DNA of 64,000 nt from Gracilibacillus oryzae (GTDB lineage: Bacteria; Bacillota; Bacilli; Bacillales; Amphibacillaceae), in the NCBI RefSeq assembly GCF_009498735.1, contig NZ_ML762430.1:127385-191384 (forward strand). The letters run 5' to 3'. The translations under genes were made by a program, and so were the position numbers. The notes below the pieces were generated by a model. That model worked only from the letters and a program-made list of their open reading frames with translations. It did not search any database and was not told where the DNA came from. Below are positions 46,490-55,198 of this stretch, in pieces (position 1 is the stretch's first letter; each line of letters starts with the position of its first letter).

Positions 46490-46862
46490 CAGCATTTATT
46501 GAAAGGAGGTGATTTTTGTTGCAGTTATATCAATTCAGATATAAATAAGTAATATCCCCTCGACGTGCTAATTGATTTATCCCTTTATTTTCCCTATTTT
46601 TCACTGCTTATATAGTGAACCTATCATACATTCGCTGCTTGTTTGAATCTATCAGATACTATGGCGAAATGTATTGATCTTAATCCCTCCTTTCTGACAA
46701 AAAAGTCAATTATCCTAAGCCCGCTTCTTTATGATTTTAAAGATCGTGCCATTATTTATCAGTTCCTAGCGAAAGTTTTTATTCCCTGTATGACAAAACT
46801 CGTCTTACATCTTATTTAGAATATGATAGGGTAATAGAAAAGAACTGAAATGAGGGATCCGT
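46490..46862 (+). other. gap with a 9-codon frame behind a perfect ribosome binding site
   Basis: GAAAGGAGGTGAT at 46501-46513 is a perfect ribosome binding site. It is followed at 46519 by TTG and a frame MQLYQFRYK ending at 46548. Either it is a tiny translated peptide or it is the stub of a deleted gene: in B. subtilis comC lies here. The remaining 310 bases are AT-rich without a gene that I can support. Confidence 0.4.
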
Positions 46863-47723
46863 GTGAAAAACAATAACAGTAGAATTTCTGTTCAGATCAA
46901 TAAGCAGAAGGAAGAGCGGGGGAAAGATCCAATCGAACAACTGCTGCAAAAAGAGAAGAAGCCACCTTTTGAGGATAACTCTCCTCCTGTTTACCAGCCA
47001 ATTCACAAAAAGACTAAATCGAATTTTTGGACAACCTATCGTTCCTTTATTTATTCTGCCTTAACTGCCATTATCATTGGTACCTTTTTAGGGTTTCTTA
47101 TGTTAAAGATCTTTGTTGATATGGACCCTGAGGAAGTTAGTTTTAACAGCAACAATCAGCAGGTATCCAGCACGGTAACAGCATCAGCAGATGGGGAAAA
47201 GGATGAGCAAACAAATGAAGCCACTGCCACTGCTTTTAAAAGCAATGCTCATCAAGCGTACGTTGTGCAGGCTGGTGTTTTCAGTGCAGAGTCTGCTGCA
47301 ACTCAGCTGCAGAATGAGTTAAAGGCATCCAATCTGCCTGCAGTCATTTGGGAAAGAGATAATCAATTTCATTTGTTTATCTCTGTTCATTCTACGAGCG
47401 ATGCATCTAAAAATCATCTCCAATCTATCTCAACAGATATGGAGATGTATGGCGGAAAGGCATGGACCACCGTACCGGTAGAAGTAAGTGTATCAGAAAG
47501 TGAGAAGACGTGGTTAGCATCCTTTGACAAACTTCTTCCAGGCTTGTTCGAAAGTAAAGATATCAGTGCTTTAAAACAATGGATCGGCCAAAAGCCTGCT
47601 AATATCACACCAGCTTTAGCATCATTTGTGGAGAAAGCAGAACAGATTAGTAAGAATGAACAGCTGGATAATCAATCTAAGCTGGAGTTATGGTACCAAT
47701 ATTCCCAATTAGCAGACAAGTAG
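46863..47723 (+). CDS. spoIIB: SpoIIB-like sporulation protein with SPOR domain
   Basis: This is a bitopic membrane protein of 286 residues. A cytoplasmic basic tail (residues 1-55) is followed by a membrane segment (about 62-84, SALTAIIIGTFLGFLMLKIF) and an extracellular SPOR domain (about 135-205, AYVVQAGVFSAESAATQLQN ...), which binds denuded glycan. A helical C-terminus closes the protein. In B. subtilis SpoIIB is recruited to the septum and helps engulfment. It starts at GTG behind a GGATCC/GAGGG-like site. Place between folC and radC fits. Confidence 0.85.
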   Translation: MKNNNSRISVQINKQKEERGKDPIEQLLQKEKKPPFEDNSPPVYQPIHKKTKSNFWTTYRSFIYSALTAIIIGTFLGFLMLKIFVDMDPEEVSFNSNNQQVSSTVTASADGEKDEQTNEATATAFKSNAHQAYVVQAGVFSAESAATQLQNELKASNLPAVIWERDNQFHLFISVHSTSDASKNHLQSISTDMEMYGGKAWTTVPVEVSVSESEKTWLASFDKLLPGLFESKDISALKQWIGQKPANITPALASFVEKAEQISKNEQLDNQSKLELWYQYSQLADK

Positions 47724-47846
47724 AATTTTTTCTTGTACCCTGAAGACTTTGAATGAAATCAAGGGGATTATGTTTTAATTCTTATATGTGGCTTCTTCAT
47801 AAGCTTTGTAGAATAGACAGATGCAAGAATATGAAGGAGGAATTTT

Positions 47847-48539
47847 ATGGAAACAACAGAAATGGTAAGGATGAAAGAAGTACCGAAACGTGACAGGCCG
47901 CGGGAAAGATTAGTGGAGTTTGGCCCCAATCACTTATCAAACCAGGAATTGCTGGCAATATTATTTGGTACGGGCAACAGACAGGAAAATGTCTATCAAC
48001 TGGCAGAGCGTGTGCTAAGGCACTTTGAAGGATTAGGCCAGTTGAGAGAGGTTACAATTGAAGAGTTAACAGGTCTAAAAGGAATCGGTCAGGCAAAAGG
48101 CGTTATTTTATTAGCAGCTATCGAACTTGGCAAACGTATCCATATGTATCAAGAGAAAGACCGCTATATTATCAGAAGCCCTGATGATGGAGCAAATTTT
48201 TTAATGGAAGAAATGTGTCAGCTGAAACAGGAGCATTTTGTCGTGATTTTCCTCAATACTAAGAATCAAGTGATTCATCGCCAGACGATTTTTATTGGCA
48301 GCCTGAATGCATCCATTGTCCATCCGCGTGAGGTATTCAGAGAAGCTGTCAAAAGATCTGCAGCCTCTATTATTTGTGCACATAATCACCCCTCAGGCGA
48401 CCCCTCTCCATCACAGGAAGACATCCATGTAACAAAACGCTTAGTAGAAAGCGGCAAAGTAATCGGGATAGATTTGCTTGATCATCTGATTATCGGTGAC
48501 CATCGATTTATATCATTAAAAGAAAAAGGGTACTTGTGA
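47847..48539 (+). CDS. radC: RadC family DNA repair protein (JAB domain)
   Basis: This is a protein of 230 residues. The N-terminal helix-hairpin-helix region is LSNQELLAILFGTGNRQE and LTGLKGIGQAKGVILLAAIELG. The C-terminal MPN/JAB metal centre is AHNHPSGDPSPSQEDIHVTK with HxH...D. The family role in repair is uncertain; RadC was misassigned historically. ATG behind AAGGAGG. It precedes mreB. maf, found between spoIIB and radC in B. subtilis, is missing here. Confidence 0.92.
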   Translation: METTEMVRMKEVPKRDRPRERLVEFGPNHLSNQELLAILFGTGNRQENVYQLAERVLRHFEGLGQLREVTIEELTGLKGIGQAKGVILLAAIELGKRIHMYQEKDRYIIRSPDDGANFLMEEMCQLKQEHFVVIFLNTKNQVIHRQTIFIGSLNASIVHPREVFREAVKRSAASIICAHNHPSGDPSPSQEDIHVTKRLVESGKVIGIDLLDHLIIGDHRFISLKEKGYL

Positions 48540-48592
48540 CACTATCTATTTTGTGAAAAATTAAGTATAATTAGGTTACAAGCTTAAAACAG

Positions 48593-48635
48593 ACGCCTTT
48601 TACAAGATTTTGCTTGTATAAAGGCGTTTGTTATT
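48593..48635 (+). terminator. terminator after radC
   Basis: ACGCCTTT(T)ACAAG pairs with CTTGT(AT)AAAGGCGT, followed by a weak T-rich tail. Confidence 0.6.
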
Positions 48636-48841
48636 GAAATGATAAAGAAAGATCCAGTAGGCATCAGATATCCATAATAATCCATTCTACTCGCATGGAA
48701 TGTACATTTTTGCTTATACTAGGATACATATACCATTAATCCTTACATATAAAAAAGGTAAATTCTTGATTCAATGACGATTAAAGCATAAAATTAAGCT
48801 TGACTGAACATTAATAAATTAGCTTGAGAGGAAGAAATAGA

Positions 48842-49882
48842 TTGGCATTTTTAAATTTTTCACAAGACTTGGGGATAGATCTGGGAACTGCGAATACACT
48901 CGTTTTTATAAAAGGCAAAGGTGTTGTTGTAAGAGAACCTTCTGTTGTAGCGATTAATAAAGCAACAGGAGATATTGAGGCTGTAGGTAGTGATGCGAAA
49001 ATGATGATTGGGCGTACTCCGGGAAATATTGCGGTAATCCGTCCAATGAAAGATGGCGTCATTGCCGATTATGATACAACTGCTGCAATGATGAAATATT
49101 ATATAAAATTAGCACAGAAAAACCGTTCTTCGTTTGCAAAAAAACCGAATGTAATGGTGTGTGTTCCATCAGGTATAACAATGGTGGAAGAGAGAGCGGT
49201 AATTGACGCAACAAAACAGGCTGGAGCAAAGGATGCTTTTCCGATTGCAGAACCATTTGCAGCTGCTATTGGAGCAGGATTGCCAGTATGGGAGCCGACC
49301 GGCAGCATGATTGTTGATATTGGTGGGGGAACAACAGAAGTTGCTGTCATCTCATTAGGCGGTATTGTGACAAGTAAGTCTATCCGTACAGCTGGTGATG
49401 ATATGGATGATGCCATTATTCAATATGTAAAACGTAAATATAACCTGATGATTGGAGAAAGATCTGCAGAATCGATTAAAATGGATATAGGTTCAGCAAA
49501 AGTACCTGCACAGGTAGATGAAATGGATATTAGAGGAAGAGATTTATTAACAGGTTTACCAAAAACCATTACTATCACATCAGAAGAAATTGCATATGCA
49601 TTAAAAGATACAGTGGACGCCATTGTCGAATCGGTCAAAAATACACTGGAATTAACTCCACCGGAACTGTCTGCTGATGTAATGGACAGAGGAATTGTAT
49701 TATCAGGTGGCGGTGCATTGTTAAAAGGGCTTGACGAGGTAATCAGTGATGAAACGAAGATGCCTACATTTGTTGCGGAGGAGCCATTGGATTGTGTGGC
49801 AATCGGAACAGGAAAGTCACTTGAATATATTGAACAGTTCCGCTCCCAATCTAAAAACTCTAATCACCGATTTACAGATTAA
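48842..49882 (+). CDS. mreB: rod shape-determining protein MreB
   Basis: This is the actin-like filament protein, 346 residues, that organises lateral wall synthesis. Phosphate loops are [19 protein letters not shown] at the N-terminus and [17 protein letters not shown] (about 165-181); the adenosine loop is [14 protein letters not shown]. The length and motifs are intact. TTG 48842 after GAGAGGAAG is chosen because it gives [15 protein letters not shown], the family start; the TTG at 48824 overlaps the ribosome binding site. It is the first gene of mreBCD-minCD. Confidence 0.94.
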   Translation: MAFLNFSQDLGIDLGTANTLVFIKGKGVVVREPSVVAINKATGDIEAVGSDAKMMIGRTPGNIAVIRPMKDGVIADYDTTAAMMKYYIKLAQKNRSSFAKKPNVMVCVPSGITMVEERAVIDATKQAGAKDAFPIAEPFAAAIGAGLPVWEPTGSMIVDIGGGTTEVAVISLGGIVTSKSIRTAGDDMDDAIIQYVKRKYNLMIGERSAESIKMDIGSAKVPAQVDEMDIRGRDLLTGLPKTITITSEEIAYALKDTVDAIVESVKNTLELTPPELSADVMDRGIVLSGGGALLKGLDEVISDETKMPTFVAEEPLDCVAIGTGKSLEYIEQFRSQSKNSNHRFTD

Positions 49883-49894
49883 GCAGGTGTTACC

Positions 49895-50854
49895 ATGTTT
49901 TTATTCAAGAAAAAGCATATGTTTATTTTTCTTATCGTTCTCATGATTCTAGTGGGAATTATAGGATTCTAATTGAGTAAGCGAAGTAACCTGACATTAG
50001 TGGAAGACTTCGTCCATGACAGTGTTGGCTGGTTACAGCAGATCGTAAATGAGCCGATTCATTTTACGACAACATTCTTTTCCAATATTAATGAAATTAA
50101 AAATGTCTACTCAGAGAACCAGAAACTGAAGTCACAACTGGAAGAGATTCGTCAAGTAGAATATGCAAACCAGGAGTTAACGAAAGAGATTGAAGAATTA
50201 GAATCCATTTTAGGAAAAACGGAAACTGACTTTTTGCAGAACTTCAATGAAATTCAGGCATCTGTTGTAGCAAGAAGCAAGGATCAGTGGTTTAAACAAA
50301 TTACGATTAATAAAGGAACCCAAGATGGAGTCGAGCCGAACATGGCAGTGATTTCAGGGGAAGGAATGATTGGGAAAGTCCAAACAAGCTCCCCATTTAC
50401 TTCTACTGTATTGTTATTAAATGGATTTGACCGTTCCAATCGAATATCTGTTAATGTCGATGCAGAAGAGACCCAGACAGATATGTCCGGTTTTATCGTT
50501 GGTTATGATGAAGAAACTAATTTACTCTTATTGGAATTAAACGAAAACAATGACAGTTTAAAGGCAGGACAACTCGTCTTTTCATCAGGACTTGGCGGTG
50601 TTTTTCCGAAAGGGTTGGAAATTGGCAAAGTGACGGAGGTAACCGAAGGCCGTTATTCTTTAACGAAAGTCGCCTATGTGGAACCTTCCGCGAACTTTGA
50701 GTCTCTTCATCATGTTATTGTTATTGATCGCGGGATGATTACAACAGAAGAAGCTGAAACATTGGCAGAAGAAGCTCGTCTGGCGGAAGAGGCACGAAAA
50801 GCAGAAGAAGAACAGCAAAATGCCGAGAACACGGAAGAGGCTGATGAGTCATGA
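49895..50854 (+). pseudogene. mreC: mreC with in-frame TAA at codon 26
   Basis: The frame starts at ATG 49895 behind GCAGGTG and reads MFLFKKKHMFIFLIVLMILV plus GIIGF, then TAA (49970-49972), then LSKRSNLTLVEDFVHDSVG and the whole MreC body: coiled coil at about 60-100 and the beta-barrel domain (ASVVARSKDQWFKQITINKG, DGVEPNMAVISGEGMIGKV). B. subtilis MreC has a serine where the stop lies (AMIGFSLKGG), so TCA to TAA is the simplest change. Translation could restart at TTG 49973, abutting the stop with AGGA upstream (293 residues), but that product lacks the membrane anchor and would not be exported. The C-terminus is Glu/Ala-rich. Confidence 0.8.
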
Positions 50855-51396
50855 GCAGGACTATCCCTTTTCTATTGGCATTTATCTGCTTATTTCTTAT
50901 CATGCTGGAAGGTACTTTAGCTAATGTATTGACAGATATTTCATTTCTGCCTTCAGACTGGCAAGTTACTTCTCATTTTCTATTAATCTTTGTTATCTTT
51001 ATAACAATCTTTTTTGATCAGCGAAATACGTATTACAGCTTTCTATTTGCCGTACTGTTCGGGCTTTTTATCGACATATTATATACACCTGTTATCGGCA
51101 TCTACTTGTTTGTATATGCCGTAGCAATATACATTGTCCGCAACTTGATGAAATGGCTGCATGCCAATTTTTATGTTACGGTATTAATGATGATACTGGG
51201 AGTTTTTACAGCAGACATCTTAGCGTATTTTCTATATAATATAATACAAATTCACAATATGGGATGGAATGATTATTTCTTTCACCGGTTATTACCAACA
51301 ACAGGATGGAATGTGGGAATCGGGATTGTTTTTTACCCACTGATATACAAACTATTACGAAAATGGCAATATATTAAGTTCGAGCAGAAGGATTGA
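50851..51396 (+). CDS. mreD: rod shape-determining protein MreD
   Basis: This is an integral membrane protein of 181 residues with about five membrane segments. It is coupled to mreC by an ATGA overlap (start ATG 50851). Family features are the hydrophobic profile and FAVLFGLFIDILYTPVIGIY. MreD works with MreC and MreB in the elongasome. It is complete, although the gene in front carries an internal stop. Confidence 0.9.
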   Translation: MSRTIPFLLAFICLFLIMLEGTLANVLTDISFLPSDWQVTSHFLLIFVIFITIFFDQRNTYYSFLFAVLFGLFIDILYTPVIGIYLFVYAVAIYIVRNLMKWLHANFYVTVLMMILGVFTADILAYFLYNIIQIHNMGWNDYFFHRLLPTTGWNVGIGIVFYPLIYKLLRKWQYIKFEQKD

Positions 51397-51429
51397 GTAC
51401 ACACCAAGAAGTAATTAAGGGGTTGAAGT

Positions 51430-52091
51430 ATGGTGGCAGGTAATCGTTGTATCACTATAAAAGGAACGCGCGATGGCTTAACACTTTTTATGGATGATAC
51501 ATGTGCATTCAATGATCTATTAAAATGAATTATATTGCCGAAAATGAACAGCCGATCCGAATACGAGTGGAGCTGGGAAATCGATACATATCGACTCAAC
51601 AAGAAGAGAAATTAAAGGAAATGTTTGCTAATCAACAGAATTTCATTGTTGATCATATTATTTCGAATGTGATTCTAAAACAAACTGCACTAGATTGGAA
51701 AGATGATACAGCGATTAAGCTCTATAATAAAATCATACGATCAGGTCAAGTGCTTAACGTAATTGGCGATTTACTGCTGATTGGTGATGTCAATCCTGGC
51801 GGAAAAGTCGTCGCAACAGGAAATATATATATATTGGGTCATCTCAGAGGTGTTGCTCATGCTGGCAGTGATGGCAATAAGTCTTCTGTCATTGCTGCAT
51901 CTTATATGAGCCCGACTCAGCTGAGAATAAGCGATATAATTAGCCGTTCTCCTGATGAGAATGCTGGAGGGATGATGGAATGCGGATTTATTGATCCCTC
52001 CAGTGATCAGATTATCATGGATCGTATAAGTCATTTGGCAAGAACACGTTCTGATTTGAGTGTTTTTGAGAGGAGGATTATTAATGGGTGA
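51430..52091 (+). pseudogene. minC: minC split by a one-base frameshift
   Basis: ATG 51430, behind AAGGGGTTGAAG, reads MVAGNRCITIKGTRDGLTLF and MDDTCAFNDLLK, then TGA 51526. The body continues in another frame from ATG 51525 (MNYIAENEQPIRIRVELGNRY) to 52091 with the C-terminal beta-helix (LIGDVNPGGKVVATGNIYIL, AASYMSPTQLRISDI). The first part matches the start of B. subtilis MinC (VTIKGTKNGLTLQLDDDCSF). One additional A in the AAAA run 51522-51525 would restore a full protein of about 220 residues. No ribosome binding site lies before 51525. MinC inhibits FtsZ near poles; the N-domain that acts on FtsZ is the damaged part. Confidence 0.8.
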
Positions 52092-52878
52092 AGCGATTGT
52101 TATCACGTCAGGAAAAGGTGGAGTAGGTAAAACGACAACCACCGCGAATTTAGGTACATCTTTAGCATTATTAGAAAAGAAGGTTTGTTTAATAGATACA
52201 GATATTGGTTTACGCAATTTAGATGTGGTACTAGGTTTAGAGAATCGAATTATTTATGATATTATTGATGTGGTGGAAGAACGTTGTAAAGCATCCCAAG
52301 CCATGATTAAGGATAAGCGTTTTGATTGTTTATATCTGTTACCTGCTGCCCAAACGAATGATAAGTCTGCTTTAACACCAGAAGGAATGATTGAGATTAT
52401 TTCTGAGTTGAAATCAGATTTTGATTATATATTAATAGATTGTCCAGCTGGTATTGAACAAGGATTCAAGAATGCTGTTGCTGGGGCTGATAAAGCTTTA
52501 GTTGTAACAACACCGGAGAAATCCAGTGTGCGAGATGCTGATCGGATTATTGGTCTTTTAGAACAGGAAGATATCGAACCACCGAATCTGATTATTAATC
52601 GTATAAGAAATCATATGATGAAAAGTGGCGATATGTTAGACATTGACGAAATTATGCAGATCTTGTCAATTGATCTAATTGGAATTGTAGCAGATGATGA
52701 TGAGGTAATTAAAGCAACCAATCATGGTGAGCCAATTGCTTTCCAGCCAAATACAAAAGCATCCATTGCTTACCGTAATATTGCAAGAAGAATCCTCGGC
52801 GAATCTGTCCCATTGCAAAATCTTGATCAAAAAGTAACCTTTATTGATAAATTAAAGAAAGTCTTTGGGAAAAATTAA
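52084..52878 (+). CDS. minD: septum site-determining ATPase MinD
   Basis: This is a membrane-cycling ATPase of 264 residues. The deviant Walker A is SGKGGVGKTTTTANLG (about 9-24) and the switch region is LIDTDIGLRNLDVVLG. The C-terminal amphipathic helix VTFIDKLKKVFGKN binds the membrane. ATG 52084 behind GAGAGGAGG is chosen over 52060; it overlaps the end of minC by eight bases. The sequence appears intact. Confidence 0.95.
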   Translation: MGEAIVITSGKGGVGKTTTTANLGTSLALLEKKVCLIDTDIGLRNLDVVLGLENRIIYDIIDVVEERCKASQAMIKDKRFDCLYLLPAAQTNDKSALTPEGMIEIISELKSDFDYILIDCPAGIEQGFKNAVAGADKALVVTTPEKSSVRDADRIIGLLEQEDIEPPNLIINRIRNHMMKSGDMLDIDEIMQILSIDLIGIVADDDEVIKATNHGEPIAFQPNTKASIAYRNIARRILGESVPLQNLDQKVTFIDKLKKVFGKN

Positions 52879-52901
52879 TTGATAAATAACATTTAATATT
52901 G

Positions 52902-52942
52902 AGCAGTACAAACTATAACCATGGTTTGTGCTGCTTTTTTTA
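52902..52942 (+). terminator. terminator after minD
   Basis: AGCAGTACAAAC and GTTTGTGCTGCT form a 12-bp stem with one G-U, followed by T8. Confidence 0.85.
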
Positions 52943-53019
52943 TAAGTAAAGAAAGTATATAATCCGCGGTTTCAAGGCATTTGTTATCAAAATAGTCCTA
53001 TTGAATTGAAGTGTAGATG

Positions 53020-53165
53020 GAAACCACCGCTACGGCTGCCCGCTTCCCTTTCCGTGGGGTTTTCCCTTCAGCTAACTTTTCCAAGCAAAAACCGCATGAA
53101 AAAGTGGATCTTCAGGTAAAACGATTCCCACAGGAGTTGAAGCGGTCGGCCTCCGCTATAAAGTT
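53020..53165 (-). repeat. family B palindromic repeat, inverted copy
   Basis: Read on the minus strand this has the order GACTCCTGTGGG-like (CAACTCCTGTGGGAATC), CTGAAGATCCACTT, a loop, AAGTTAGCTGAAGGG and CCCACGGAAAG, as in the copy at 53262. The flanks GAAGCGG and CCGCTTC are complementary. It forms an inverted pair with the next copy, about 100 bases away. Confidence 0.7.
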
Positions 53166-53261
53166 GGTCGACACTTTTTGTGACAGCTAACTTTCCGAGC
53201 ATCTTTATCGGTGGAATAAAATCGACATGTCAGTGAGTACATTCATTGTAGCGCATTATTT

Positions 53262-53400
53262 ATGCGTAGGTGTCCACTTCGACTCCTGTGGGATCAGCGT
53301 GTTCTGAAGATCCACTTTTGTAAAGCGATCTTCTTTACAAAAGTTAGCTGAAGACACGCCCCACGGAAAGCGAAGTGGGCAAGCCGGAGCGGGTGTTACG
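53262..53400 (+). repeat. family B palindromic repeat, direct copy
   Basis: CCACTTC (53274-53280) pairs with GAAGTGG (53372-53378). Inside lie GACTCCTGTGGGATCAGCG, CTGAAGATCCACTT, the inner hairpin CTTTTGTAAAG/CTTTACAAAAG, GTTAGCTGAAG and CCACGGAAAGC. Besides these two repeats the 690-base gap between minD and spoIVFA shows no gene. Confidence 0.75.
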
Positions 53401-53568
53401 CCTATTACCCATGTCAAAATAATACTTTCTATTATTTTTGTCAATGGATAGGACCGAGTGGGGTTTCCCGATTTTTCTTATACAAAGAAAAAAGGTATGT
53501 ATCATATCATATTCACAAACTGCTTGTCATAAACTAAATACAAATTGGATAAAGGGTTGTGAGGAGAT

Positions 53569-54342
53569 ATGAAGAAAAATGACTTATCATCAATTCGGAA
53601 CAATATCAATCGCCGTAAACAAGAGAAGAGGAAAATAACGACGAACTACCAGAAAAGTTCTGCCGATTTTTCGAAAAGAGTAAACATTGAGGATGAAGAG
53701 AGACATGGATTTTATCCTTCCATCCCTAGTAGTTACAACGGGAACTCAAATAATCCTCCATTAATTTTCCGGACATTTTTGTTGAGAAGCATCATTGCCG
53801 CATTCCTTTTCTTCTTTTGTGCTATTTCGATCACATCGGAAGCGAAATGGCTTGAGAAACCAAAAGAATGGACAAGCTATGCACTGCAGGAAGAGTTTCC
53901 TTTTGCTTCGGTAAATGCATGGTATCAAGCCAAATTTGGTGCACCATTTGCATTGGAAACGAACGTATCAGAAGGAGAGCAGCTTGCGGCCTTACCTGTT
54001 TTTGGGCAAATTGATCAATCTTTTCAGGATAATGGACAAGGTATTATGATTACAGCAGATGAAGAAACAGAAGTAGTTGCCGTTAATACAGGAACCGTTT
54101 TGTTTGCTGGCAATGACCAGAAGACAGGGAAGACGGTTATTATTCAACATGCAGATCAGAGCAAAACAATTTATGGCTACTTATCCAATATCGAAGTGCA
54201 TTCCTATCAATCTGTCAGAGCCAATCAGGTAATCGGCTCCTATCAGCCGACGGAAACAAATCAGGCGATTTATTTTGCTGTAGAGAAAAACCAGCAATAC
54301 ATTGATCCGATTCAGGTGATTCAGGTTAATGAACAGCCATAA
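53569..54342 (+). CDS. spoIVFA: stage IV sporulation protein FA
   Basis: This is a membrane protein of 257 residues that, with BofA, holds the protease SpoIVFB inactive until the forespore signals. A basic cytoplasmic tail (residues 1-60) precedes one membrane segment (about 65-85, LLRSIIAAFLFFFCAISI). The C-terminal degenerate LytM/M23 domain is about 150-250 (GIMITADEETEVVAVNTGTV ... GKTVIIQHADQSKTIYGYLS). It overlaps spoIVFB by 14 bases. The ATG is behind GTGAGGAG. Confidence 0.9.
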   Translation: MKKNDLSSIRNNINRRKQEKRKITTNYQKSSADFSKRVNIEDEERHGFYPSIPSSYNGNSNNPPLIFRTFLLRSIIAAFLFFFCAISITSEAKWLEKPKEWTSYALQEEFPFASVNAWYQAKFGAPFALETNVSEGEQLAALPVFGQIDQSFQDNGQGIMITADEETEVVAVNTGTVLFAGNDQKTGKTVIIQHADQSKTIYGYLSNIEVHSYQSVRANQVIGSYQPTETNQAIYFAVEKNQQYIDPIQVIQVNEQP

Positions 54343-55198
54343 AATCTTGCCGCCTATTCATGTTCATCCAATTGTATTCTTTTTCATAACTGTAGCTGTA
54401 TTGACGGGGATGCTTGTTGATCTTGTTATCATATTTTTTATCGTATTCGTTCATGAAATGGGTCACTATTATTTTGCCCGGAAATTCAATTGGAAAGTAA
54501 AACGGATCTATTTGTGGATATTTGGGGGAGTAATGGAAACAGAAGATGATGCGAGGAGATCATGGAAAGAAGAATGGATCGTAACAATTGCTGGACCCAT
54601 GCAGCATTTGTTTTTATTCTTCTTTTTTTATTTACTTGCAGCAAGTGGTTTGGTTCCTGATTCTACTATTAATATCGCAATGCAGTATAATACGTTTATC
54701 CTGCTGGGAAATTTATTACCAATCCTGCCTTTAGATGGGGGGCGGATGTTGCAGCTTGTCTGTGACGACCTGTTTCCGTTTCAGACAGCTGTTTCCTTAG
54801 CCATTCTTCTGTCATGTGTATCAATTGTGACAGTTCTATTCATTGCATTTTTTATTGGTCATCTATCCTTAAGTTTAGGGTTGCTTTTTGTTTTTTTATT
54901 TTGGGAAAATCGTTTAGAATGGAAGCGAAGGCATTATAAGTGGTGGAAATTTATCCTTTACCGCAAAAGTGATGCGAAAATATATAAGAAAAAGTCTGTT
55001 CTGCATGTAGAACGAGAGCGGCGGCTTGTCGATATCTTTCAACAATTTTACCGCAATCGCTACAATGTCATTCGGATAAATGATGTTCCAATCTGTTTAT
55101 CAGAAGCTGATTGTATTCACGCTTTTTTATCCAATAAGCTTCATCATTTGACCATTGGCGATATTGCAGATACTAAAGAAGAGGTAAACTATGTGTAA
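54329..55198 (+). CDS. spoIVFB: intramembrane metalloprotease SpoIVFB
   Basis: This is a site-2 protease of 289 residues that cleaves pro-sigma-K. The zinc motif is VHEMGHYYFA (His42, Glu43, His46) and the third ligand is in NLLPILPLDGGRML (LDG motif). About six membrane segments are followed by a CBS-like soluble C-terminal domain from about residue 225 (HVERERRLVDIFQQFYRNRY ...), which senses ATP in B. subtilis. It overlaps spoIVFA and the rng gene. Confidence 0.92.
   Translation: MNSHKILPPIHVHPIVFFFITVAVLTGMLVDLVIIFFIVFVHEMGHYYFARKFNWKVKRIYLWIFGGVMETEDDARRSWKEEWIVTIAGPMQHLFLFFFFYLLAASGLVPDSTINIAMQYNTFILLGNLLPILPLDGGRMLQLVCDDLFPFQTAVSLAILLSCVSIVTVLFIAFFIGHLSLSLGLLFVFLFWENRLEWKRRHYKWWKFILYRKSDAKIYKKKSVLHVERERRLVDIFQQFYRNRYNVIRINDVPICLSEADCIHAFLSNKLHHLTIGDIADTKEEVNYV

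Noticed and set aside
49970-49972. TAA in mreC read as a sense codon (recoding)
   Set aside because: Dozens of other genes in the window use TAA as a normal stop, and no recoding element is seen.
51517-51530. Programmed -1 frameshift in minC
   Set aside because: No standard slippery heptamer (the sequence is ATTAAAA) and no obvious downstream stem or pseudoknot; simple slippage on AAAA remains possible but unproven.
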